DNA from: Ricordea florida
Taxonomy: Eukaryota; Cnidaria; Anthozoa; Corallimorpharia; Ricordeidae
Direction: 5' to 3'
Assembly: GCA_949710005.1 (NCBI GenBank)
Contig: OX453275.1
Location: 10,117,519-10,181,518 of the forward strand
DNA: 64,000 bases
The translations under genes were made by a program, and so were the position numbers. The notes beneath the pieces are model-generated. The model did not search any database. It had not been told where the DNA came from and saw only the letters and a list, made by a program, of their open reading frames with translations. This document shows positions 23,791 to 36,000 of the stretch, one piece after another. Within the stretch, counting starts at the first letter, position 1; each line of letters opens with the position of its first letter.

Positions 23791-24015
23791 TAATTATTTC
23801 ACGGTCCCATGCGTCAGTTTTTGCCGGATGTACGCTTGCCGTACCTATTTGATCTCTGGATATTCTTTCAGTAATTTGGTAGCCAAGCCTCTAGTATTCG
23901 AACGTTGCCTCGCGCAATGTGAACATATACGGTCCAGTGTTGCAGAGTAGTGTTCGAAATTTGTTTCTATTATTTCAGTACGGAATTCAAACTTCAAATC
24001 CCAAATCGGTTGACA

Positions 24016-27000
24016 ATGATTTCCGTGTTAAGCGAGGTGCAGTTAGAACGGCTTGCAAAGCACGAATACAGCGTTAAATGCGAGTCGATTTTGGATCCGT
24101 ATTTTCAAGTGTATTGGCGTTGGTTAGTGGAAAAGCTTCCTCCATGGCTCGCTTCGAATTCTATATCAATGCTTGGATTAGTTATAAATGTGGTTACGTC
24201 GCTTCTGCTGGTATGGTACTGTCCCCAAGCCAAAGGAGAGGTAGGCTGTGGCAAGTTAAAATCAGTTGGGTGTGACCTGAAGGAAATCCAGCGTACGCGA
24301 CATCCGAAGTTGAAAGCCTATCGCTGCCGATATATTTTATTATTTCTTGACTTTCTCTATGCGTTGTCAAAGTTAGCTTGGAAATACCTCTAACAGTGGT
24401 AGAAGCAAAAGGCACCAGGCTGAAACAGCTGGAGATTCGCTGATGAAACCCCTTTTCACGGTTGACTGATCGCGTGATCAACTTCTGGCTGCGGTGTTGC
24501 AATCCTTCAAAAAAAGGGTATGACCAGAAGTGAAGATTTCAACCGTGTTTGCCCCTGTTTTATCGAGAAAATACGCTGTACCTAAGTTGGTAGTAGTTTT
24601 TGGTCGAGAATTATGATTTTAAAATCAAAATCCTTTGCCCGTAGAACTGTTGTTGTTGTCCTTGACCGTCGCTACAAAACATAGCCGAAACAACAACGAA
24701 AACCAGAGTTATGGTCATCTTTGTATCGAATGACGAACAAAACATGAAGCATAGCGCTTCGCTCGACTGAGGCCATATGGTCGGCAGACGGTCAAAGGTT
24801 CCAAAGGACTAAATTTTTACGAATCGAAGGACACTACCCACTCCAAACAGTCATACACCGATTATGAAATGCTAAGCGTGAAGACATTTATGGCGTTACA
24901 CTGGGCTTTGGGCACGAAGCCATGGAACATGACACCTGTGATCTGTTGATGGTTGACTCTGAATTCTCTAAACAAGGATTGGTGTGATATCAGTAAGGGC
25001 ACTGTGACACAAACTTTGGTTTGTGGTGTGCAAAAATCCGAAAACTTTGTAAACACCAATCTTTTGTTTTGGTAACTAGAGACATGCAAAATTTTCGTCA
25101 GTGTAACCACAAATGTCAATCAAATAAAATGTGTACTATCTTTTGGATGCTTTCCGTACGCCGTCAGTTTGCGGACTTCAGCTGCAGAAATTCTTCGTTT
25201 TGCTGTTAGGAATTTCGCTGCGAAGAGCCCTCATGTGGCTGGAACTGCTGAAAGTATTGCTGTTGTGCCGCTTGGTGTGCGTTGTACGTCAGATGCCCCT
25301 TTTCGGGATAGCCTTGGAAACCATAGCAGTTGAAGTATTTGTGGCTATTGTGAAGACAGGCATTCCTTACGAAAGATCGGGGATCTTTTCTATCTTTTCG
25401 TGTTTTCAACTTTCTACTAAATGGCGGAAAACGCGGTTACGTATCATTTTGGGAAAGATGTACTAGTTTGATGAGTCGATGAAGTATAGCTGTCGAGGAA
25501 CAAATGATTTTCACGCCTGACAAAAAATTGTAGGCCTCCAAAGCTGCACGACGGCATCTTCGAAGTTTAGTGACACCAAAATTTTAGTAAGCACGTAGAA
25601 TCGTTCGCGCTTGCAATGGCTTGCTGTTGACATTTTTTTTTTCGCAAAACAAACACAAATCGTGAAGTGCGAACTGGCCTTAAGCCTTTCCAAGATCTCT
25701 TGGCAGTTCTGTAATCGACGTATGACTGTTTGGATTGGGTAAGTTCCTTCGATTCGTGAAAATTTACAACAAAATATTGGACTTCTGTTCATTCGACTAC
25801 TTTAAAACCTTGACCGGCTGCCGGCCATATAGCCACAGCGGCATACGCCTGCTTTCCAAGAAAACTGGCAGCAGAGACACGGTGTAACTTAAACTTGTAA
25901 GGCATGCTAAAGAAATCATACCTTAAAAAGCATAAGCAACAAAGAAAAAAAAAAAGAAAATACTACCAATTGAATTTGCATGCAATCTGCAAGCATAGAA
26001 TGATTACTTCGGTGTGACACAAAATAGTACCCCCAGTGGGCTTTAGTTTTCCATTATATTAAAAGAGGAGCGTTGTGGCGACAGAACAAGGAGGCGGTAT
26101 GCATACTAGGAACTGGTCATAAAGTACAGGAGGGGTTGGGCCATCATTTTTGTGCATGTAAGGAGGGGTGGATCAACCATGCTATTCATTGGGGTTGGTC
26201 ATGAATAATTATGCTTCAATTTTATAAACTGCAGGAGTAAAACTGCTCCTACAGTTACACAAAATCATGTCAACAAGAAACACTCTTTTACATTTAAGGG
26301 ATGAGGGGGTGAGTCAATTCTTTTTATGTTAGGATTCAAGGGTGAGCAATTTTTATTAAGGGTGCGTTGTTTTGGTATGATGCGTTTTTGGATTTGTGAT
26401 TCGAGATCACACGGATCATTGTGCATCAAAGAAACCGATGAATCCACACTGAACAAGGATTCATCGGTTCCTTTGATGTGACATGATCCTCGTGTTCTCG
26501 GATCACAAATCCAAAAATGGATCATACCGAAAAAACGCACCCGAAGTTTAACTGGGAAGGGTGGGCTATTAAAATTGTGTCTACACCAAATTTGATTTTT
26601 CCGTCCCGCCCCTTGCTGTACTTTATAACCAGTCCCTTATTTTCAAGTAGAACTATATCGTTACTGAGGGACTGGGTGCCAAAGCAGACTAATTACCGTA
26701 GTTAGTTTTGGTATTGCACTGTGGATATGGCGGCAGGCTTGTTTCATTTGCATCCATTTTAAAACCTTAATTCTTTTTTCAGTGGTTGCCGTTTGCCCTT
26801 TATCCTTTATTTCTCAAGAACATTTTGCCACCCTAATCCCTGGCAAGTTAATTGAAATTACGGTATGCACATTTTACGTTGTTGTTTTGCGAAAGCCGGC
26901 AAACAAAAAGTCTATCGGATTGTATTTTGCACCGCAGCTTCGATCTATCATTCATGGTTTTCGTAAACGCTATAAAAATGGAGCTTATGTATTTGCTCAC

Positions 27001-30000
27001 CATTTTAGGGGAGATAGGTCAGGAGGAGATTGTTCCGGCTGGCTGGCACCTCGAGTTTGATCAGGCGATCAGTCGTCCGTCTTAAGAGAGTTTCAACAGT
27101 GAACCAAACTATTCCAGTCTTCTGGTCCGGTCCATTTTTCTAAAAACATGCTTAAACACTGTTTGAGGCATTTGCAAGCATACTTTCATGGTTCTTCAGC
27201 AGTGCGGAGAGCTTAGACAAGAAATATCAACACAGTAGCTCGGCAGCGATTACCCAAGCTTCTGTGAAGACGCTCTTCGGGCTTCGTCACTCTTTCCTTA
27301 CCTACGAGAAGAGAAGGAGGCTATGCAGCGATAGGGTTTCGACGTCGGATGTCACTGAAGACGTGACCTATTGACGTACTGCGTACATTTCGCACCCATA
27401 CATTGTATTACCAATAACCAGCTAGACACAGTTTGATATTACACTGGTTTGAAATAATGAGTGTAACTCAAAAAGTTACAATTCATCGACCCGATATTTC
27501 GACACTCCATTTAGTGTCTTCTTCTTCATGGGTGATTAGGTTTGGCTTTTTAACTCCGTTTATACCGGCAGGGATGAAAGGCGTTGCTCAATTATATGGT
27601 GCTAATAAGCTTCGGGTAATGACCCGCCATCGTCGCGGTTCAATGGAGCGTGGGAGCTATTGGTAGCCAAACTTCAAAGTAACGTCGCCGGTTTCAAAGG
27701 AGCTCTACAGACAAACTTTATCACCCGTGAAGAAGACACCAGACGAGAGAGTCGAAACGTCGGGTCGGTGAATTGTGACTTTTTGCAATTACATCCATTA
27801 CTTTAAATTAAACCAGCGTAAAAACAATGAAACTATGTCTGATCGTTCATCCGGTAGCAATGCGCTCTTTTCTTAATAGCCAGCCAATTAGTGAGTTCTA
27901 AGGGCAACATACCAGTTGCAAATTGCATCGCGTTTTTTCGTTTCTTATGGCTCCTTCCTCGGTCGGAAATCGGACAAGTTGCGCAATAGCATTCATAGTG
28001 TCCCTCTCCTGAGATGTATTGCCTTTGTCCTTAAAGTGCTATAAGGCCATCTATGGTAGTTTTAACGGGGTGACGGGAAGGCATAGATTTTGCACCGTAG
28101 AGTCAAGTAGAATATTTAATTGTTTTCAATGGCGGCGCAGTAGTATAGTGGTTAGTGTGTCGGACTTCCGAGCAGGAGGTTTGGAGTTCGAGCCCTGCTG
28201 CTGGCACTGTGTTGTCTCCTTAGACGAGAAACTTTACTCCACACTGTCTCTCTCCACCCAGGTGTATAAATGGGTACCAGCGATACAATGCTGGGGGTGA
28301 CTCTGCGATGGACTGGCATACCATCCAGGGGGGAGCAATAATACTCCCAGGTGCTTCATGCTACAGGAACCGGGATAAGCTCTGGCCGTGTGGGCCTTTG
28401 GCTAGTGTGCTCATTAACCTAATGGCGGCGAAAGACAAAGGCAGGAATCTATGATGTGCTTTCGAAGGGTAGTTTGGATGCGATTAGTTCGAGCGCCTAG
28501 CGCGAGGGTCGTGGACACGAAATGAACACAAGTATCGGAAACACGGCGCGAACATACATGACACCATGTGGCAGGCATTCCCTGACGGCGTGGTCCTAAT
28601 TGGTCTTGAATTATATAATCACTTTCTTTTCGTTTGGAGGATTGATTCTTCCCCGTTTTGATTCAAATTTGTATTAGCGTGTAACATTTGCACGTTGCAA
28701 TGAAAAATACCTACACCAGTAAATACGACAAATCACACGCGCGTAGCTGCTTCATTTGCTGCCCACGGGCATCTTCACTTGTTGTCACAGGATATCAAGC
28801 CTATGTGCAAATAGTTTTGCAGTCAAGAAAAATAGAAATTTATTGATAATACTAGTATCATTTAACAGTAACTATTACTCAAGTAGATTAACCCATACCT
28901 TTAAACTTTCAACGTTTAAAAAGGTTGGTCATAATGCAGGTTTTCTTATAAGGGTAATAGACCTATTCGGCTAACTCAGTGTTGTACCCAATTCAAATCT
29001 CCCGGGAATAAGATGCTTTGTGTATTGTATTGGCATTATAATGTGGCATTCACATTTAAACAAGACGCTTGAGGAGCGTTCACTCGGGCTTCTTGTTGAA
29101 CGTTTTACTTGAATATTTACCACGCCTAAAATGTGTACGCAACTACATGCCGGATCCGTGTGGGCAATTTTCGTTACTGGTCACTCCAGTACCACTTTCT
29201 GACGATTATTTGTGCCACCAGTCAGTTCAATTACTCCGGCGAATGAAAATCATTATTTTATTGGCGTGTGTACAGCCGCTCACACAAATCACGAGCACAG
29301 TCATAATATACATACATTGCAGAACGAGATCTGAATTGTAGTACTTTTATTGACATTGGAACATCATTATGTTCATGTACATTAGTCATACTGACAACGT
29401 TTTGTAGAAGATCACAGTCGTCAAGAGTATTCTTCATGTCTTTATTCTATCAAGCACATGCAATTCCGGGAAAAAGAGCAAACCAACATTTACGATCGCT
29501 TTACAAGTATTGAGCCCAATAAAAACCAATAACAGAAACAGGATATTTAACGGAAGAACTAAGCTTAGATATTTAACCCTACTATTCAAATTGTTTCTGT
29601 CAGTATCCTTGTCCAATTCGCTGCTGTTAGCGCCAGCTTCGAATTTGTGTTCTCCAACATTCCTAAATTTTTCAGCAAGTGATGTGTTCGTCTCAGTGTC
29701 ATAGTTTGTTGTTCAATCGGCTATCACAGTTTTGGCAGCTAACATATGGCTCATTTGTTATCTCGTAGAACTAGTATGAACTCTGCACGTTGGTCTAGCC
29801 TTCAAGCTAGTATTCGTGGATCGACAGCCCATTTCGACAACGCTAGACATCATTTAGTGCGGGCCTATCACGGACGGCGTGTGCGTTTGTATTTTTGCAA
29901 AACGGTCTTCACAAAAACGGCCATTCGGTAAATCATGTTGTTTACGTAAAGCGAGCACATGAATTCGCCTTCTCATCCCCAGTTTCCGCAGTCCACGCAA

Positions 30001-33000
30001 GGAACGCCTGGGACCATGACCCCCCTTTTGGCGACCAAACCGCTAGCATTTTACGTCTCGGGCTCTCCTACGGAAGCCCGAGTAATGATATGGAAATTCC
30101 TGAGACAAAATGATTTATTCCCAAAGGGTTTGAATAGGCCCTTTGCAGCTAAGCCATCACGTGACCTACTTTTCATAAAATTATGGGTTGTAACTTAACA
30201 AATGCCAGAAATGGAAAGAGCGCATCGAAAATACCAAAAAATGTTGCTGGAGAGCAAGGTCTTGCTCTCCAGCAACATTTTCCATACAAATCCTCTAAAT
30301 TTTCCGAAAATTCAAGCTGTCGTATAAACTTACTCTTTAATGCCAGGGGCCTCAAACTTGGCCATTGTGGTATTTTAGATGCGCTCTTTCCATTTCTGGC
30401 ATTCTTTAAGTTATAGCCCATAATATGAAAATTTTCTCGGAAAAATGTGGTCACGTGAGCCCAGCTGCAAAGGGCCTATTGGGTACAACATTGAGTTAGC
30501 CGAATAGGTCTATTTAAATTGCCTGTCAAAACTAATCAGTTTTGTGTTTTTCCATGCAGGCGCCAGCTTGGGCGTACTTTTTGAGCGCCGTTGGGCTGTT
30601 CATCTATCAGACTCTTGATGCCATTGATGGTAAACAAGCCCTGCGTACAGACAGTGACTCCCCCCTAGTTGAACTGGTGGACCATGGCTGTGACTCGGTT
30701 TCCATGGTAGTTCTAATTTTAGCAACGTGTGTGGCAACCGAGCTTGGAGCAGAACCTGTCTGGATGTTCTTTTTTTCATTCACTGGAACTTTTATGTTCT
30801 ACTCGGCTCATTGGCAGGCATATGTTTCTGGAACTGTAAGATTTGGAACGTAAGTGTTTATAGTCGTGTTCAGGCGTACGTTTCTTGAAAGACCCGGGAA
30901 TCTTTTACATTGGGAGGGAAAAGCAATTGATTGTAAAAACAGAAAGCGCACACTTTTTAACAGAAGAAAGCAAAGTTTGAGGGATAGAAACATCTTTTTG
31001 TCTTTTCAAAATAGTAATTGGGCCTCACACGAGTCTTTTAAGAAGTACACACCAGGACATATCTCTTTCTATAATATTATTTCCAACACCACCAACGTTA
31101 GAGAGTTATTGAGAAGATTAATGGGGATTTTAAAGGCCACATGTTAATACCAAGGTATCACCACCTAAAAGCATTCCTCAGTTTGATTGGTAGCGTGAGA
31201 TTTTGAAGGTGTACGCACGGGAAGAGAATTTTAACGTTTCTTGCCGTTTGTTTATGGACTAATAAGACGATAAAGGAAATACTAACACAAAGATACAAAT
31301 ATAATGCGAAAAATTTATCAGTCATCCCGAGTTAATGTTAAAAATGCTTTCAGGGAAAAAAAATTTTCCAGATTTTATCTGTACGTACGGGCGTATGTGC
31401 GTATATGGACGTTACGTCCTTGAATATCCGTGAGCACCTAAAATACCATGGGCTTCTAGAAGAGATGTTTTTACAGTTGAGCCCACGTTTCAGCGGTGTT
31501 CGTTTCAGAGTCCGCGAAAGGGAGGCTTTCAGGTCAACATTCGATCACACATACAGAAGAGTAAGACATTTAGCACGCATAATCCGAAAAAAAATGATGA
31601 GTTCCTATCCAGAATTTAAGTTCGAGTTGCAGTTTTTTCATGGCAACCAAAGTCATGACTCTGTTTCGTAAAGCATGGTTCACACAAGCGACATAACGAC
31701 ATAATGACATAAACATATCGACATAAAAAAGACATTATGACGTTATGTTTGCAGTGTGAACATGCAGACATAATGGCATATTATCAACATAACAGGATGA
31801 ACATAACGACATAAGGAAAAAACTGATCTTTTCTTTATGTCGTTATGTCTATGTCGTTATGATGTTATGTTTCGGCTAAAACAAGTGTGAAAAACATTAA
31901 CATAACAACATAATAAAGAACCAATCAGAGCGCCGCAAGAATTGTAGACCCAGTCCGACACCAGCACCATTTTCAACATCGCAGCAAGTAATTCGTGTTC
32001 ATATCAAACAGAACATATTACAGGTTAAGCATCACAATTTGGTAAAAATTCCAAAACGTAGGCGGTTTTCACATTACGGCATCGACCCCTTGCTGGTGGA
32101 AGTAAGCAATAGATTAGCTCTTTTTCTTTGTTCACCAGTATAAGTTCGTTTCACCAGTCTCTAGCGCCGTGAGATTGAGATGATGTAGCTAGTGTATTGT
32201 TTCGTTTGGCCACTTATGAGTTCAAGTTAGATCAGATTAATAGCATACACCTGAAATAATATTCTCTATCACCCAAACTGGGGTTTTCTGACAAGGTTGT
32301 GGTACTGGCCGTGTGCTCTTCTAGCTTCTTGCTGAAAGATTGGACGTACCCACTCTTTTCTTCTAGCATTTTTTTTTCCCTTTGTTGTCTTCGACGACGG
32401 CGTCGTCGAAGAAAAAGAAGCAAAATTATCCCAAACGCAGCAATTGTTTCGTACTCCATTTTTAAAGTCTTGTTTTCATTTAACCTTTCATTCCTGTGTC
32501 GGTGTTCACATTACCGACATAAGCGATTGTGTCGTTATATCATTATGTCGTGATGGCGTTATGTTGGTAGTGTGAACCAGGCCTAATGATTTTAATTTGG
32601 GGAATCACTGTACAGCACGATTTGTTCATCATTCTCCATGAAAGGGGCAGTAACTAAATAAGAAATTGTCGAAAACAAGTAACAAAGAAAAAATTAATAA
32701 ATAAACAGTGTACATTCTAGATTACTTGTATACTCAAAAATCAGAAAGGGCTAGCGAAAATTAAAGGAATTCGCATTAGATCTCGATGATCCTTAGCACG
32801 ACTTTCAAGTAAAGAATCGTTGTAGTTAGCATGTGACAATGTCTAGGCATCAAATGACATTTCATGATTGCAGGTTTGATGTAACTGAGCTTCAAATAAG
32901 TGCTATTGTGATTTTTCTGGTGACTGGTGTTTTTGGCCCTCAAGTGTGGACTTCAAAGGTAGTGGTGATATTGTTCTTGCTGCATAGTAGTTTTTATTGT

Positions 33001-36000
33001 AATTTTGATCATCTTGACGCGAAAATTCTGTATACTTCTGTTCTCCATTAGACCCTTTGTTCTTTACTGTCATTGATCTGTGTAAAGCTGCGTGACAGTA
33101 TTTAGGGGATTCTACTACTGCAGAAACTTATTAGACTTGAAACGTGTAACTGCCTTTGAATGTCTTAAAGATCGCACCTTGTCCACAGCAAATTGACCAC
33201 AGCTTGTGGCATTTAATTCGTGGTAGGCCACCATATAGCCACCAAATATAGTGTTTACAGGGGTATACAAGGGATTACAAAGGTATATCCTTGTAAACCC
33301 TTGTATACCCCCGTAAACGCTATCTTTGGTGACTATATGGTTGCCTACCATGAATTATATGCCCAGCTTGTCCATATCGAATCTACCAAGTACCATATTT
33401 GAAAAATCGAGAAAACCAAATAACGAAGTCAAATTGGCTTCGGTAGTTCGACGCAAATACCCACCTCTGTTCTAAACATGGCGGTCACGTCGTTGTTTCC
33501 AATGCATGTTGTTTACGACAGTGCCAACAAGCTCATTGACTGGGGCAAGCAGTTTCCAAATATGGCTCGATTGTGTGCTTTTACTATTTGATACTACAAA
33601 CGATTATAATTGATTGCATTGTTCTCGATGTGAATTTGGTTCTTATCACCTGTCAAGATGTCAATAGAAATCTAATTAACTAGTGGATCAAAAACAGAAC
33701 TTTAAACGAAACGGGTAATTTCTAACACCATCCTCATTTCTTTCTTTGGCTGTATGGTCCTATGACTTGCCCAAAAAAAGAAAAAAAAAGCTGACCAATA
33801 TTTTTCCGACTAGAGAGTTAACGCATGCTAGCTTAACAGGATCAATACATTTGAAATGATATTTGTAACTGTGCATCGGTGTCACTATTTCAGTCCTGAT
33901 TGGTCAGAGTCACCCAGCTAGTTCTCGCTGGCACTGTTTCGTTGCGTCATACTTACAGACAATTGTTTTCATATCTGCAGAAGTGGCGTCATACCCACGG
34001 ACAACGGTCGCATGCAGCAGTCTATGTAGAAGCGACTTCATCCAACAAGCGCTCGCGTCTTCAGAAACACTGAGGATTATGGAGAATAAAACAATTACTG
34101 GAGTCGGTTTTCGCATGATAGTGTGAATCAAGGCATTGGTTTGCGTTATCCGCCTCAGTCTTCAGGCTTTGGCAGCAAACACAAACCCCGGCCATAGTAA
34201 TTCTCGCTATCATGCTCAACCTCTTCCAATAATTTTATAATATTATACATTGAACTCACTATCTCTTTTCTGATTGGCCGAAAGCGTACAGTGAATGTTC
34301 GAAATCAGCGCCTGTGACGTCATAACTACAGATTTAAAAACAGTAATGACCGTGTATGACCGTGGTGCATGATTTCTAAGGGTAATCATGTCAAGTTCGC
34401 GCGCTTTGTGGTGCTTAGCTTGCCGTCAATGAAGAAGCAAAAACATGACTTCTATTTTTTTTTTCCGTTCAGTGTGTAATAAAACAATTATTAGATTCGG
34501 TTTTTGTGATATCCAGAATAACCAAGGTCTCGGTAAGGGTTATCAGCCTAGGCCTTCGTCTGATAACCCCTAACTCAACCTTGATTATTCTGGATATCAC
34601 AAGAACCTCATGCAATAATTGTTTATTATTTAGAAATGCAGTAAAATCTGTAACATTCTTCCAGGCATTCAGATATAGATTCAACCCTCTGTACTTTTCG
34701 AGCACTGTTTTCGTATTTGAATGCCTCAAAGTGGCTGCAACTGAAATTATGCTACATTTTATACCAGTAATGTTGTGTTTCTCCTTACGAATCGCTAAGT
34801 TATTGCTTACCCTGTGGCAGGTTCCATATTTAGATGTTCAGTTCAAGTCAGTCTTCTTTGCCCTTACCATTATGGGCACCATATACAGAATTTCAACAAT
34901 ATTAATCCAAATTTATGAAGGGAAAAAAAGCAAGAATGGTTCCACTATTGCGGTATGTGGCAAAAAAATCTCTTCCTTAGATATCCATGGTTAGACTTGT
35001 GGATAATGTGTAACGTTATTGTAGAAGTCAGCTTAGATGCAAGTTGTTTAGCTTGGGTTGATGATGCTGCCTCATGTAAATTGGCCCTGCTTTTGAATCT
35101 AAAGGTTATTTTGGCGCTGTTTGGGACAAACTTGAAATATGATTGCAATTTCAAGTTGTTGTTGTTTTGCATACGACACCACTGTTTTTTACTGGTGCAG
35201 TTTTCATTGTGCCGTTCATAAGTGCTATTGTTTGGTGCCCTTGTAGTCGATGTTGTCGTCATGTTTTACTGAAGCTTCCGGCTAGCGACGAAGTAAACTA
35301 TTGGCGCTAAAAAATCACACATGCCAAAAAAAAAATCGTTTCTGTCGTTTTTGTTGCTGTCCTACGCAAAACAACAACTTAAAATTGGCACTTTTCATGT
35401 TTTCTGGAGGACACGAGTGAACAACCATTGAGTTTCTGTTAAGTCAGTAATTATTAAGTTCTTCAATTTTCAAAAAACATAATTAAAGCATAAATATTTA
35501 GTTATTTCAACCTGTTTAAGGATACAACAGAGAAATTAGACCGGCCAGCTGCCAAGAAGAATTTTTCTTTTTCAATCAGAGCTTTCCCAGAAGTTGGGTT
35601 CGTGTTTGCTGCACAGTTGGTCCTGGACAAAGCGAGTGCGAGTCTGCTATATTTTTTGAGGAAATACTGTATGACAAGGAAGACTTAAGGCGCCTTGGGC
35701 TGGAAACCAAGTCAAGCCTTAGTAACTGTTTAATCCAGGATTAGCAGTTATCTTCCCAGAGCTGTTTAGTGTTAGTAGTAAACTGTCCAGTTCTACAACC
35801 AACATATTCCAGACACATTCAGCTTGGATTTGCATCTCAGTTTATTTTCTCACTGTTCTACAAGCTGTAGTTTATATGTGAAATCTTCAATCTGTTGCTT
35901 TGTATCTTCCTGAACTAATCAAGGCTGGAGATTCCATATGAATCTCTGGGTTGTGAAGATGGACGACGACTGTTTTCTTTCAAAGAATTAGACTTGGAAG

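Larger units (their letters stand above)
18205..24015. other. Repeat-rich intergenic region
   Basis: No gene supported across 5.8 kb. It contains a TTGTTTGC-type simple repeat near 18470-18530, two related attcaccg elements (about 19495-19800 and 21684-21903) and a Harbinger-like MITE (23532-23790). Two inverted, diverged segments of about 75 bp (20401-20473 and 22188-22262, sharing CCACTCCCACTTT and its complement) suggest the ends of another element. The short direct repeat GGTAAATTCCGACAAGCGAC occurs near 22693 and 22819. The ORFs here are short and lack recognisable domains. Confidence 0.5.
24241..30559 (+). other. CEPT1-like intron 1 (6.3 kb)
   Basis: Donor GTAGGC after 24240, acceptor CATGCAG before 30560. 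It holds a palindromic MITE (26361-26542), an inverted-repeat element (about 27465-27790), a SINE (28138-28420) and a nested pair of TIR elements (28958-30512). No gene is supported within it. Confidence 0.7.
30850..32873 (+). other. CEPT1-like intron 2
   Basis: Donor GTAAGT, acceptor TTGCAG. It contains the Harbinger-like element 31672-32583. The remainder has no supported feature; the ORF at 31405-31671 has no recognisable domain. Confidence 0.6.
32959..34820 (+). other. CEPT1-like intron 3
   Basis: Donor GTAGTG, acceptor GGCAG. Holds two palindromic elements (33215-33356 and 34478-34627); otherwise nothing supported. Confidence 0.6.

Noticed and set aside
23950-24015. Upstream N-terminal extension of the CEPT1-like protein
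   Set aside because: The open frame begins with GTG; the first ATG at 24016 gives a protein aligned with the family.
29434-30113. Several 60-72-aa ORFs as a transposase
   Set aside because: Short, overlapping on both strands and without DDE or zinc-finger motifs.
31405-31671. 88-aa ORF as a gene
   Set aside because: Intronic, no domain, ends at the border of a MITE.
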